Shown: piece by piece, positions 1 through 5,765 of the stretch
How the letters are laid out: each line of letters begins with the position of its first letter
Numbering within the stretch: position 1 is the first letter of the stretch
Source: an uncultured Candidatus Peregrinibacteria bacterium
GTDB taxonomy: Bacteria; Patescibacteriota; Gracilibacteria; CAIRYL01
Direction: 5' to 3'
Length of the DNA stretch: 8,471 nucleotides
Assembly (NCBI GenBank): GCA_903882825.1
Contig: CAIRYL010000143.1
Location: forward strand, 1-8,471
Notes under the pieces: model-generated
What the model was told of the DNA's origin: nothing
Database searches by the model: none
What the model saw: only the letters and a program-made list of their open reading frames with translations
Translations under genes and position numbers: made by a program

Positions 1-939
1 GTAAAAATGGAATTTCCAGGAGGATGTGTCCTTGGAAAAAGATCCGTAGAAAGCCACATACGAGCATTAAAAGCATTAGGAGCAGAAGTAATAGAATCAG
101 AAAAATATTTACACTTAAAGAGATCGGCTCCTTTTGTTGGAACTTCTATTGTTCTTCCTGAAATTTCGGTAACTGCCACCGAAAATGCACTTATTGGAGC
201 CTCGAGTAGCGCTCAAAAAACTGAAATTCGATTGGCAGCCGCCGAACCGCATGTTCAAAATCTCTGTGAATTTTTAGTTTCTGCGGGTGTACATATAGAA
301 GGAATAGGAACACATACGCTTTCTATTCAGGGTCCACTTCAAAACTCTGCAGAAGTTTCTATTACATCCGATTATTTAGAAGCAGGAACATTTATTTTAG
401 CAGGAGTTCTTACGGATTCAGAAATTACAGTGGAAGATGTGCATCTCCATCATTTAGATTCTTTTATAGAAAAGCTTTCCGAAGTAGGTGCAAATATTGT
501 ATACGACGAAGGAAAGCGCACTGTAAAAACATTTCCCAGAAAATCCACCTTCACCGCCACCAATATCCAAACCGGAGTTTTCCCAAAATTTGCAACCGAT
601 TTACATCCACAATTTGCTGTTCTTTTAACCCAATGCGAAGGAACATCAAAAATTTTTGAAACACTCTTTGAGCGAAAATTTGCATATCTTTTAGAACTTG
701 AAAAAATGGGAGCCGATATAGAAATTCAAAACCCTCATGTTTTTTTAATTCATGGACCCAAAAAATTAAAAGGTGCCCCTATTGCGTCACAAGATATCCG
801 AGCAGGTGCTGCTATGCTTTTAGCAGGGCTTATTGCAGAAGGAGAAAGTGAAATTTCCAATATTCATTATATCCATCGTGGATATCCAATGATTGAAGAA
901 AAATTAAGAGGATTAGGTGTTGATATACAAAGGATTTAA
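1..939 (+). CDS. murA: UDP-N-acetylglucosamine 1-carboxyvinyltransferase (MurA), 5' end cut by the window
   Basis: MurA transfers enolpyruvate from PEP to UDP-GlcNAc in the cytoplasm, the first committed step of peptidoglycan synthesis. The visible part is 312 codons against about 420 residues for the family, so roughly 105-110 N-terminal residues lie before the window. The ATG at 7 is internal: the frame is open to base 1 and the motif next to it sits mid-protein in E. coli MurA. Numbering from base 1, PGGC holds the catalytic Cys9 (E. coli Cys115), followed by GKRSVESHI with the Arg120 equivalent. TATENAL, DYLEAGTF, the Asp305 equivalent Asp200 in ATDLHPQF, DIRAGAAM, and HRGYPMIEEKL with Arg293 (E. 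coli Arg397) follow in order. The EPSP-synthase fold is therefore intact as far as visible. Tyr125 stands where E. coli has Arg232. The stop is TAA; pyrK converges 5 bp downstream. The related AroA lacks the PGGC motif, so MurA is secure. Confidence 0.95.
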   Translation, partial: VKMEFPGGCVLGKRSVESHIRALKALGAEVIESEKYLHLKRSAPFVGTSIVLPEISVTATENALIGASSSAQKTEIRLAAAEPHVQNLCEFLVSAGVHIEGIGTHTLSIQGPLQNSAEVSITSDYLEAGTFILAGVLTDSEITVEDVHLHHLDSFIEKLSEVGANIVYDEGKRTVKTFPRKSTFTATNIQTGVFPKFATDLHPQFAVLLTQCEGTSKIFETLFERKFAYLLELEKMGADIEIQNPHVFLIHGPKKLKGAPIASQDIRAGAAMLLAGLIAEGESEISNIHYIHRGYPMIEEKLRGLGVDIQRI

Positions 940-944
940 AAAAA

Positions 945-1751
945 TCACCACATAATTTTTTGTCCTTCTGGTCCTCGATGGTATACACCAAATTCTGGAA
1001 TGTTTTCTAGAGCATAGTTTCCGTCGACTACCGGACCACTTTTACACATCCTTTCACCTGTTCCATCAACGGTACATTGCCCGCATACTCCAAAACCACA
1101 CTTCATATAGCGTTCAATAGAGACCTCACATAAAACGCCTTTTGTACGACATTTTTCGGCAATGCGTTTCATCATTTTTTCCGGTCCACAAGTTTGTACC
1201 AGGTCAATTTTTCGCTCATCTAAAATTTCTTCTAAAATATCGGTGGTAAAGCCCTTTTGCCCCAGCGTTCCGTCGTCGGTCGTTACAAATGTTTCAAAAT
1301 CAGACTTTTGACATTCTTCTACAAATAACACATTTTTTGCGCTTCTGGCTCCTGTAATGGCAATAACGGTTGCTCCATTTTTTTGGTGCATAATTCCCGC
1401 ATTATGGAGCGGAGCCATTCCGTACCCTCCACCCACCAACACCACAAGAGGAGTAATTCCAGAGGGAAACCCAAATCCTTTTCCATACGGTCCCCGTATT
1501 CCCACCCTGTCCCCCACCTGTTTTTCACACAGGGCTGTAGAAAAAGGACCAACGGCGCACACCGTAAGCCATATTTCATTTTCAAAGTCCCGCGCAATAG
1601 AAAACGGTTTTTCATTAAGCCCTGGAATCCAAACATTTACAAATTGCCCAGGAGTAGATTTTAACGTTCCTTCAAATCCAAATGTCCATACATTTTCGGC
1701 AGAGGGAAACTTTTTAGCGATAGTAAAGGCTTGGGGAGTGTAAGTGGGCAT
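945..1751 (-). CDS. pyrK: Dihydroorotate dehydrogenase electron-transfer subunit (PyrK-type)
   Basis: PyrK passes electrons from the FMN dihydroorotate dehydrogenase PyrD to NAD+ through FAD and a [2Fe-2S] cluster, in UMP synthesis. The protein is 268 residues from the ATG at 1751. In order: a ferredoxin-reductase beta barrel with the FAD motif KPFSI (48-52; usually RPFSI), GPYG (87-90), the nucleotide-binding loop VGGGYGMAPL (106-115), CGPEKMM (188-194), and four cluster cysteines, Cys218, 223, 226 and 236. The last spacing (C-X4-C-X2-C-X9-C) is shorter than I recall for Lactococcus PyrK and recalls archaeal members. A TTG at 1772 would add seven residues (MKIFLFL); I prefer the ATG because the domain starts right after it. 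Neither start has a Shine-Dalgarno site; TTTTTCTTTTCCTC precedes the ATG. The stop is TGA. No pyrD is visible, so a related ferredoxin-NADP reductase-like role (NfnA/SudB type) is possible but less likely. Confidence 0.85.
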   Translation of the reverse strand: MPTYTPQAFTIAKKFPSAENVWTFGFEGTLKSTPGQFVNVWIPGLNEKPFSIARDFENEIWLTVCAVGPFSTALCEKQVGDRVGIRGPYGKGFGFPSGITPLVVLVGGGYGMAPLHNAGIMHQKNGATVIAITGARSAKNVLFVEECQKSDFETFVTTDDGTLGQKGFTTDILEEILDERKIDLVQTCGPEKMMKRIAEKCRTKGVLCEVSIERYMKCGFGVCGQCTVDGTGERMCKSGPVVDGNYALENIPEFGVYHRGPEGQKIMW

Positions 1752-1829
1752 GAGGAAAAGAAAAATCTTCAAGCCCTAGCGTACAAGAAAAAAGCGCGAA
1801 GATGCAAGAAAAGAGAGATACACTAAAAA

Positions 1830-1842
1830 AGGAATTACCCAT
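1830..1842. repeat. 13-bp repeat, copy 1, upstream of pyrK
   Basis: AGGAATTACCCAT on the plus strand is repeated exactly at 5734-5746. Each copy lies upstream of a minus-strand gene at a similar distance: 78 bp before the pyrK ATG here and 74 bp before the ATG of the NlpC/P60-SLH gene. Read in the direction of those genes it is ATGGGTAATTCCT. It could be a shared regulatory site or chance, since one 13-bp match in an AT-rich 8.5-kb window is not rare. Confidence 0.3.
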
Positions 1843-1854
1843 GACTTGACCTTA

Positions 1855-1878
1855 GAGAGACAAAAAAAATTGCCTCTC
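1855..1878 (-). other. Hairpin downstream of the DUF1905 gene
   Basis: On the minus strand GAGAGGCAA and TTGTCTCTC form a 9-bp stem with one G-U pair around a loop of six Ts. The plus-strand transcript would have an A-C mismatch at that pair, so the minus strand is favoured. It lies 7 bp after the DUF1905 stop codon, where a terminator would be expected, but no T tract follows the stem. It could be a poor terminator, a 3' stabilising hairpin or an element in the pyrK leader. Confidence 0.35.
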
Positions 1879-1885
1879 CCTCTCA

Positions 1886-2188
1886 TTAAATATCCCCCAC
1901 AATTTTTAATTGTACCTCTACAGTATTTCCTTCTAAAAGATTCTCTTTTTTACGAACCTCCGCTTTAATGGGGAGCATGTAGCATCCAGATTTTTTGTCT
2001 GGAAATATGGAAGTTTTCCATTGTATATTTCCAATAGTTACCAAAACCGGCAAAGAGCCAAAACCTTTTGTAAAATCACTAAAAAATGCTTGTAAATCTG
2101 CCGAAATATTTTGTGGAACCGTTATAAAATGCCATGCGGATTTTTCTGTATTATAAAGCCAAAGAGGATTCGAAAATTTTATAATCAT
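1886..2188 (-). CDS. DUF1905 domain protein, function unknown
   Basis: A 100-residue protein that I recognise as the DUF1905 family (PF08922), which is small, widespread in bacteria and has no established function. Family hallmarks seen: PLWLYNTEKSAWHFITVP near the N-terminus (8-25), GFGSLPVLVTIGNIQWKTS in the middle, then FPDKKSGCYMLPIKAEVRK, ending in a beta-strand-rich tail. The domain fills the whole protein. The frame stays open upstream to an ATG at 2257, which would add a hydrophobic 23-residue stretch rich in Phe and Ile. I chose the ATG at 2188 because it leaves the normal single-domain length, and because a TATATT box lies 12 bp before it. No Shine-Dalgarno site is visible. If the longer form were real, the protein would be membrane-anchored, which is not typical. 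The stop is TAA, with pyrK 134 bp further along on the same strand. Confidence 0.82.
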   Translation of the reverse strand: MIIKFSNPLWLYNTEKSAWHFITVPQNISADLQAFFSDFTKGFGSLPVLVTIGNIQWKTSIFPDKKSGCYMLPIKAEVRKKENLLEGNTVEVQLKIVGDI

Positions 2189-2200
2189 AAAAATTTCAAA

Positions 2201-2209
2201 AATATAACA
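2201..2209 (-). promoter_or_regulatory. Possible extended -10 promoter element for the DUF1905 gene
   Basis: On the minus strand the bases read TGTTATATT, that is TGn plus a -10-like TATATT, ending 12 bp before the ATG at 2188. Transcription would begin about 5 bases before the start codon, giving a nearly leaderless mRNA. No -35 box is clear. In such AT-rich DNA this could be chance. Confidence 0.3.
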
Positions 2210-2274
2210 AAAGAGTACAATCCAAAAATGGATTTTCCAAGTAAAATACGGCACCATTAAAAACAGAAAAGCAA

Positions 2275-2295
2275 GACTGGTTAAAAAAACCTGTC
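2275..2295. other. Small inverted repeat in the DUF1905/trmH divergent spacer
   Basis: GACTGGTT and AACCTGTC pair over seven of eight positions around a loop of five As. On the minus strand a T-rich stretch (TTGCTTTTCTGTTTTTA) follows the stem, so it resembles a weak terminator in that direction, where it would stop antisense transcription rather than end a known gene. It could also be an operator-like site between the two divergent genes. Confidence 0.25.
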
Positions 2296-2316
2296 ACTAC
2301 GAAATTCAAATTGGAT

Positions 2317-2339
2317 GAGACGCCCCGTTGTGGCGTCTC
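2317..2339. repeat. REP-like palindrome upstream of the trmH-like gene
   Basis: GAGACGCC and GGCGTCTC form a perfect 8-bp GC-rich stem around a 7-base loop (CCGTTGT), an abrupt GC island in AT-rich DNA. The right edge continues as TAC, so the minus strand begins GTAGAGACGCC. This resembles the dispersed GTAGAGACGC-type palindromes I know from cyanobacteria and some environmental bacteria, which are thought to be mobilised by REP-associated transposases. Only one copy is in the window. No T tract follows on either strand, so it is not a standard terminator. Confidence 0.5.
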
Positions 2340-2360
2340 TACATTCTTCACTCTTTTCCC

Positions 2361-2810
2361 ATGCTTTCTCTTCTTCTCCCCAATATTCGCAGTGGCTTTA
2401 ATACTGGTGCATTTTTTCGCACTGCAGATGGTTTCGGATGGGATCATGTGTATTTATGTGGCTGTACCCCGTATCCACCCCATAAAGAAATTGCAAAAAC
2501 CGCATTAGGTGCCGAACAGAGTGTTTCGTGGAGTTATCATCTTTCACCCAAAAAATTAATAGATGAATTAAAAGCAAAAGGATTTTTTTTGTGTGCATTA
2601 GAGCTTACCAAAGAAGCAGTAGCGATACAAGAATGCACACCGCCTCCAAATATTCCATTTTGCCTGGTCGTGGGAAACGAGATCGACGGCGTTTCTCCTG
2701 AAATTTTAAAAGAATGTGATATTACCGTTTTTTTGCCTATGCAAGGGAAAAAAGAATCGTTAAATGTTTCTATTGCGGGAAGTGTTGCCATGTGGGCACT
2801 CACACACTAA
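2361..2810 (+). CDS. Minimal SpoU/TrmH-family RNA 2'-O-methyltransferase
   Basis: A 149-residue SPOUT-class enzyme, expected to transfer a methyl group from S-adenosylmethionine to a ribose 2'-OH in tRNA or rRNA. All three SpoU motifs are present: motif 1 PNIRSGFNTGAFFRTADGFG (7-26) with Asn8 and Arg20, motif 2 LVVGNEIDGVS with Gly105-Asn106-Glu107, and motif 3 LPMQGKKESLNVSIAGS with Asn135, which builds the trefoil-knot cofactor site. The segment KTALGAEQSV is also typical. There is no N-terminal L30e or other substrate-binding domain, so it is the catalytic core only, close in length to TrmL; the target nucleotide cannot be told. The ATG at 2361 starts directly before motif 1. A TTG at 2328 would lie inside the upstream palindrome and add 11 unrelated residues. 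The pyrimidine-rich CTTCACTCTTTTCCC precedes the ATG. The TAA stop interlocks with the uppS stop. Confidence 0.9.
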   Translation: MLSLLLPNIRSGFNTGAFFRTADGFGWDHVYLCGCTPYPPHKEIAKTALGAEQSVSWSYHLSPKKLIDELKAKGFFLCALELTKEAVAIQECTPPPNIPFCLVVGNEIDGVSPEILKECDITVFLPMQGKKESLNVSIAGSVAMWALTH

Positions 2811-3448
2811 TTTCCACCTCTTCTGCGTTCACGCTCTGAAAATGCTTTAAAAATATCTTCCATTTTTTCAACAGTAAAATCTGGAAGATATTCTTTTTCA
2901 AAGAAAAATTCAGCATATTCGGCTTGATATAAACAAAAATTAGAAAGTCGTTGTTCTCCCCCACTTCTAATAATCATATCTAACATAGGCACTTCTAATG
3001 CTTCCTCAAAATTTTCTCCCTTTAATTGTACCGCACGTAAAATTTCGTCATGAGAGCCATAATCTAAACAAATATACACCGTAAAATGATCACTATATTG
3101 AGCACTTTTTTTTTCAAGAGATTCTATTTTTTTTCGTAAAATACTCGGAATTCTTTCTCTTCTTCCTGCCCATTTCAGTGCTATTCGATCAATGACACAG
3201 CGATTTTTCCAGATTTCTATCATTTTTTGATACAGTTGAAACAGATGTGCCACCTCAGAAAGGGATCGTTTCCAATTTTCGGTAGAAAAGGCATACACCG
3301 TTAAACTTTTACATTCTGGCTTTTGTAAGCACGCCGTTAAAACAATTTCATTTAAAACACAAAATCCAGCGTCGTGTCCCATATAATCTGGTAGTTTTTT
3401 TTCTCGTGCCCAGCGCCTGTTTCCATCGGCAATAAATCCAATATTCAT
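2807..3448 (-). CDS. uppS: Polyprenyl diphosphate synthase, UppS-type (cis-prenyltransferase)
   Basis: Extends farnesyl diphosphate with isopentenyl diphosphate units in cis to give the lipid carrier for peptidoglycan and wall polymers; it acts at the cytoplasmic membrane face. Seen: FIADGNRRWA with catalytic Asp8 (E. coli Asp26), GHDAG, VYAFSTENWKRS (51-62), LDYGSHDEI, and IIRSGGEQRLSNF (159-171) with the diphosphate-binding Arg161, Arg167 and Ser169. Glu180 in EYAEFFF and the C-terminal SERERRRGG complete the set. At 213 residues it is shorter than the usual 240-250: the N-terminus begins at the catalytic strand, and the stretch before IIRSGGE lacks some 20 residues. The usual NYGGR is DYGSH. 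The ATG lies 3 bp after the ribBA stop codon, so translation is probably coupled; it is the only start here without a T-rich tract. The stop is TAG. The product chain length is unknown, so a decaprenyl-type enzyme is possible. Confidence 0.92.
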   Translation of the reverse strand: MNIGFIADGNRRWAREKKLPDYMGHDAGFCVLNEIVLTACLQKPECKSLTVYAFSTENWKRSLSEVAHLFQLYQKMIEIWKNRCVIDRIALKWAGRRERIPSILRKKIESLEKKSAQYSDHFTVYICLDYGSHDEILRAVQLKGENFEEALEVPMLDMIIRSGGEQRLSNFCLYQAEYAEFFFEKEYLPDFTVEKMEDIFKAFSERERRRGGN

Positions 3449-3451
3449 TCT

Positions 3452-4648
3452 TTAGGCAATAAGATGTCCCATTTTTTCTTTTTTCGTTTGCATATATTTT
3501 TTTGTGCGTTCCGTGGTAGGAACTTCTAGGGCAACTCTTTCTGTAATTTCCAGTCCATATCCTGAAAGTCCTGAAATTTTTCGAGGATTATTGGTGAGAA
3601 GACGCATTTTTTGTACTCCCACTTCTCTTAAAATTTGCGCACCAATTCCATATTCCCGTAAATCACCCTGAAACCCAAGCCTTTCATTGGCTTCCACAGT
3701 ATCAAGACCTTCTTCTTGTTGCAGTGCATACGCTTTAATTTTGTTTCCAAGACCAATTCCACGTCCTTCTTGACGAATGTATAACAGTACTCCGTTTTCT
3801 TCTTGAGAAATACGTTCCATTGCTTTTTCAAGCTGTTGACCACATTCACAATGAGCAGAAAAAAGAGCATCTCCTGTTAAACATTCCGAATGCACCCGCA
3901 CAAGAACAGGAATTTCAGGAGACGTTTTTCCTTTTATAAGGACTACATGCTCTTTTTTTTGTTGAATATCTTCAAATACAAAAATCCTAAATTTCCCGTA
4001 TGCCGTATGTAAATCTGCTTCTGAAATTTTTTGTACCATTTTTTCTGTTTGGCGACGATATTCAACAATATCGGCAATCGTTATAATTTTCAGCTGATGT
4101 TTTTGTGCAAATTGTTCAAGATCCTGCAATCGCGCCATGCTTCCATCAGAATTGATAATTTCACAAATCATAGAAACCTCTTGGTACCCTCCTAATCGAC
4201 AAAGATCTATAGAGGCTTCTGTATGACCACACCGCACTAAAACTCCTCCTTCTTTGGCATTTAAGGGGAAACAATGCCCAGGACGCACAAAATCACTCGC
4301 AGTTGAAGAAACATCACAAATTTTTAAAATAGTATTTGCCCTATCTTTTGCAGAAATCCCCGTTTCGATACCATGTTTTGCATCTACCGAAACTGCAAAG
4401 TTACACGTATTAAGATCAGCATTGGGTACCATAGGATGAAATCCACAACGCTTCCCAATTTCTTCAGAAACAGGAGTGCATAACAGTCCTTTTGCTTCTG
4501 AAATAAAAAAATTCACCATTGCGGGATTTGCTTTTTCTCCGGGAAACACTAAATCTCCTTCATTTTCTCGATCTTCATCATCAATAACAATAAGAGGACG
4601 ATTGTTTTTAAATTCCTCTAAAGCTTCAGGCACAGTGCAAAATACCAT
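3452..4648 (-). CDS. ribBA: Bifunctional 3,4-dihydroxy-2-butanone-4-phosphate synthase / GTP cyclohydrolase II
   Basis: A 398-residue fusion that supplies both precursors of riboflavin: the RibB half converts ribulose 5-phosphate to dihydroxybutanone phosphate, and the RibA half opens GTP. RibB spans about 1-200, with the acidic loop [10 protein letters not shown] (23-32), [10 protein letters not shown] (98-107), [14 protein letters not shown] (124-137) and GHTEASIDL (141-149). RibA spans about 210-380, with zinc ligands Cys256, Cys267 and Cys269, [10 protein letters not shown] (291-300), Tyr307, and [12 protein letters not shown] with Arg331, then [10 protein letters not shown]. Both active sites look complete. 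The zinc loop reads SAHCEC where most members I know read S-x-RCDC. The ATG follows a T-rich tract (GATTTTTTATTTTTT) and no Shine-Dalgarno site is seen. The spacer upstream is only 66 bp, with none of the conserved FMN riboswitch structure. uppS starts 3 bp after the TAA stop. Confidence 0.96.
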   Translation of the reverse strand: MVFCTVPEALEEFKNNRPLIVIDDEDRENEGDLVFPGEKANPAMVNFFISEAKGLLCTPVSEEIGKRCGFHPMVPNADLNTCNFAVSVDAKHGIETGISAKDRANTILKICDVSSTASDFVRPGHCFPLNAKEGGVLVRCGHTEASIDLCRLGGYQEVSMICEIINSDGSMARLQDLEQFAQKHQLKIITIADIVEYRRQTEKMVQKISEADLHTAYGKFRIFVFEDIQQKKEHVVLIKGKTSPEIPVLVRVHSECLTGDALFSAHCECGQQLEKAMERISQEENGVLLYIRQEGRGIGLGNKIKAYALQQEEGLDTVEANERLGFQGDLREYGIGAQILREVGVQKMRLLTNNPRKISGLSGYGLEITERVALEVPTTERTKKYMQTKKEKMGHLIA

Positions 4649-4723
4649 AAAAAAATAAAAAATCGGATGGAAGTGTAACTGATTTCTCGGAAGAAATAAA
4701 AGCTTTCCAAAAAATTACACTTC
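4649..4723 (-). terminator. Possible terminator or leader hairpin between the NlpC/P60-SLH gene and ribBA
   Basis: On the minus strand GAAGTGTAA (4670-4678 and 4715-4723 as arms) forms a perfect 9-bp stem; its first arm is the final codons and the stop of the NlpC/P60-SLH gene. The stem is followed by CATCC and then GATTTTTTATTTTTT, which runs directly into the ribBA ATG. The loop of 36 bases is long for an intrinsic terminator. It may terminate some upstream transcripts, or the T tract may only be the translation-start context seen elsewhere in the window. Confidence 0.3.
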
Positions 4724-5659
4724 TCCTATGGCTCTGCACATTTCCGACCTGGTAATGGGTTGTGCGCCTCTTAAATCACCATCCTGTTCTGCTATTAACA
4801 TTCCTCTTTTTTGTGCTTCTTGAAGATATGGAACATCCCAGTTTTCATCTACATTGGGCGTGAGTGTTGTCCCAAAAGCAGTGAGAATCATTTTTACTGC
4901 CTCCGAACGGCTGACGGGATTTGAAGGACGAAATGTTTCATCTTGGTATCCTTCTATAATTTCTGTTTCTACACCTTTGGCGATATATGGAATATACCAA
5001 CTCCCTTCTGGAATATCCGAAAATGGAAGTGTTGGATATATTTCAGGAACGGGTATTTGTGCCGAAATTAATACCATTTTTATTGCTTCTGCACGATTAA
5101 TGGAATCATACGGACGAAAAAGATGAGTATTTCCATCACCGGTAATGACTCCTTTTTGTGCAAGATCCATAATATACGAGTATTCAGGATGCGTAACGGG
5201 AACATCTGAAAACGAGGGAGAAGAAGTGGCAGTACTGGAGTTTACCGGAGAAGTAGCGGTACAAAAATCTCCATTTTGTGTAAATACTCGGCGCGCTCCG
5301 TACCAACATCCGGTCCAATACGAAGAAGAAAGATGATCTTCCACTGTTTTTCCATGAAAAGAATTTGCATTTATAAAAATATCATTTCCCAGGTAAATGC
5401 CTACATGATTTGGTTTTCTGGTGGTCCATCCCGTATCAAAAAATACAAAATCTCCACGAATGAGATCTTTTTTTTGGACTTCCACACCAAGCGTGTACTG
5501 ATCGGTACTGACACGAGGAATTATTTTCCCAAAAACATCTTTTGCCCCAGCATACGGCAAGCCAGAGCAATCATAATTATCGGGACCTTCATCACCCAAT
5601 ACATAGGGCTTTCCCAAACATTTTTGGCAATATGCCACAAAGTTTTCGAGTGTAGACAT
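4715..5659 (-). CDS. NlpC/P60 cysteine peptidase with three S-layer homology domains
   Basis: A 314-residue two-part protein. Residues 1-126 are an NlpC/P60 domain, which usually cleaves peptide bonds in peptidoglycan stems: GKPYVLGDEGPDNYDCSGL holds catalytic Cys31, RVSTDQY and RGDFVFFD follow, and PNHVGIYLG holds His85. The third polar residue appears to be Asn97 in FINA, where His is usual. A Ser/Thr-rich linker (127-148) leads to three SLH repeats: about 149-199 (FSDVP, NRAEA), 212-262 (FSDIP, GYQDETFRP, SRSEA) and 271-314 (TRSEM, short). SLH trimers normally bind pyruvylated wall polymer on the cell surface. Yet the protein starts inside the peptidase domain, with no signal peptide or membrane helix, and an in-frame TAA at 5681-5683 rules out a longer start. 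A TATAAT box lies 23 bp upstream. ribBA follows 66 bp after the TAA stop. Domain calls are secure; substrate and location are inferred. Confidence 0.9.
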   Translation of the reverse strand: MSTLENFVAYCQKCLGKPYVLGDEGPDNYDCSGLPYAGAKDVFGKIIPRVSTDQYTLGVEVQKKDLIRGDFVFFDTGWTTRKPNHVGIYLGNDIFINANSFHGKTVEDHLSSSYWTGCWYGARRVFTQNGDFCTATSPVNSSTATSSPSFSDVPVTHPEYSYIMDLAQKGVITGDGNTHLFRPYDSINRAEAIKMVLISAQIPVPEIYPTLPFSDIPEGSWYIPYIAKGVETEIIEGYQDETFRPSNPVSRSEAVKMILTAFGTTLTPNVDENWDVPYLQEAQKRGMLIAEQDGDLRGAQPITRSEMCRAIGEV

Positions 5660-5682
5660 AAAAAAAGGAAAAATATGAAATT

Positions 5683-5688
5683 ATTATA
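5683..5688 (-). promoter_or_regulatory. Predicted -10 box for the NlpC/P60-SLH gene
   Basis: The minus strand reads TATAAT exactly, 23 bp before the ATG, which would give a leader of about 16-18 bases. With a 17-bp spacer the -35 position reads TTTTAA, a poor match, so activity might depend on an activator or on the A/T-rich upstream DNA. This is the best sigma-70-type box in the window. Confidence 0.5.
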
Positions 5689-5733
5689 CCTGAAAACTTT
5701 ATAATTTAAAAAAAAGAACTTTTCCCTTTATTT

Positions 5734-5746
5734 AGGAATTACCCAT
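5734..5746. repeat. 13-bp repeat, copy 2, upstream of the NlpC/P60-SLH gene
   Basis: AGGAATTACCCAT, identical to 1830-1842. This copy sits 45 bp upstream of the TATAAT box, a position that would suit an activator or repressor site. No third copy was noticed in the window. Confidence 0.3.
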
Positions 5747-5765
5747 AAAAAACGATAAAGATTAT

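Noticed and set aside
945..947. UGA recoded as an amino acid (as in Gracilibacteria and SR1)
   Set aside because: The pyrK TGA would add only three codons before a TAA, so it is uninformative, but all other genes are full length with ordinary glycine and tryptophan codons and no in-frame TGA. The standard code fits.
1319..1743. Overlapping ORFs antisense or out of frame inside pyrK
   Set aside because: They have no recognisable domain and lie across strongly conserved PyrK motifs, so they are shadows.
2196..2598. Minus-strand ORFs over the trmH-like gene and spacer
   Set aside because: Composition is unlike the real genes, no domain is evident, and the SpoU motifs on the plus strand explain the region.
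3452..4714. FMN riboswitch before ribBA
   Set aside because: Only 66 bp separate the start from the upstream stop codon and the conserved RFN-element blocks are not there.
5700..5705. Plus-strand TATAAT promoter in the spacer
   Set aside because: No -35 match lies upstream and no plus-strand gene follows; it is expected by chance in AT-rich DNA.
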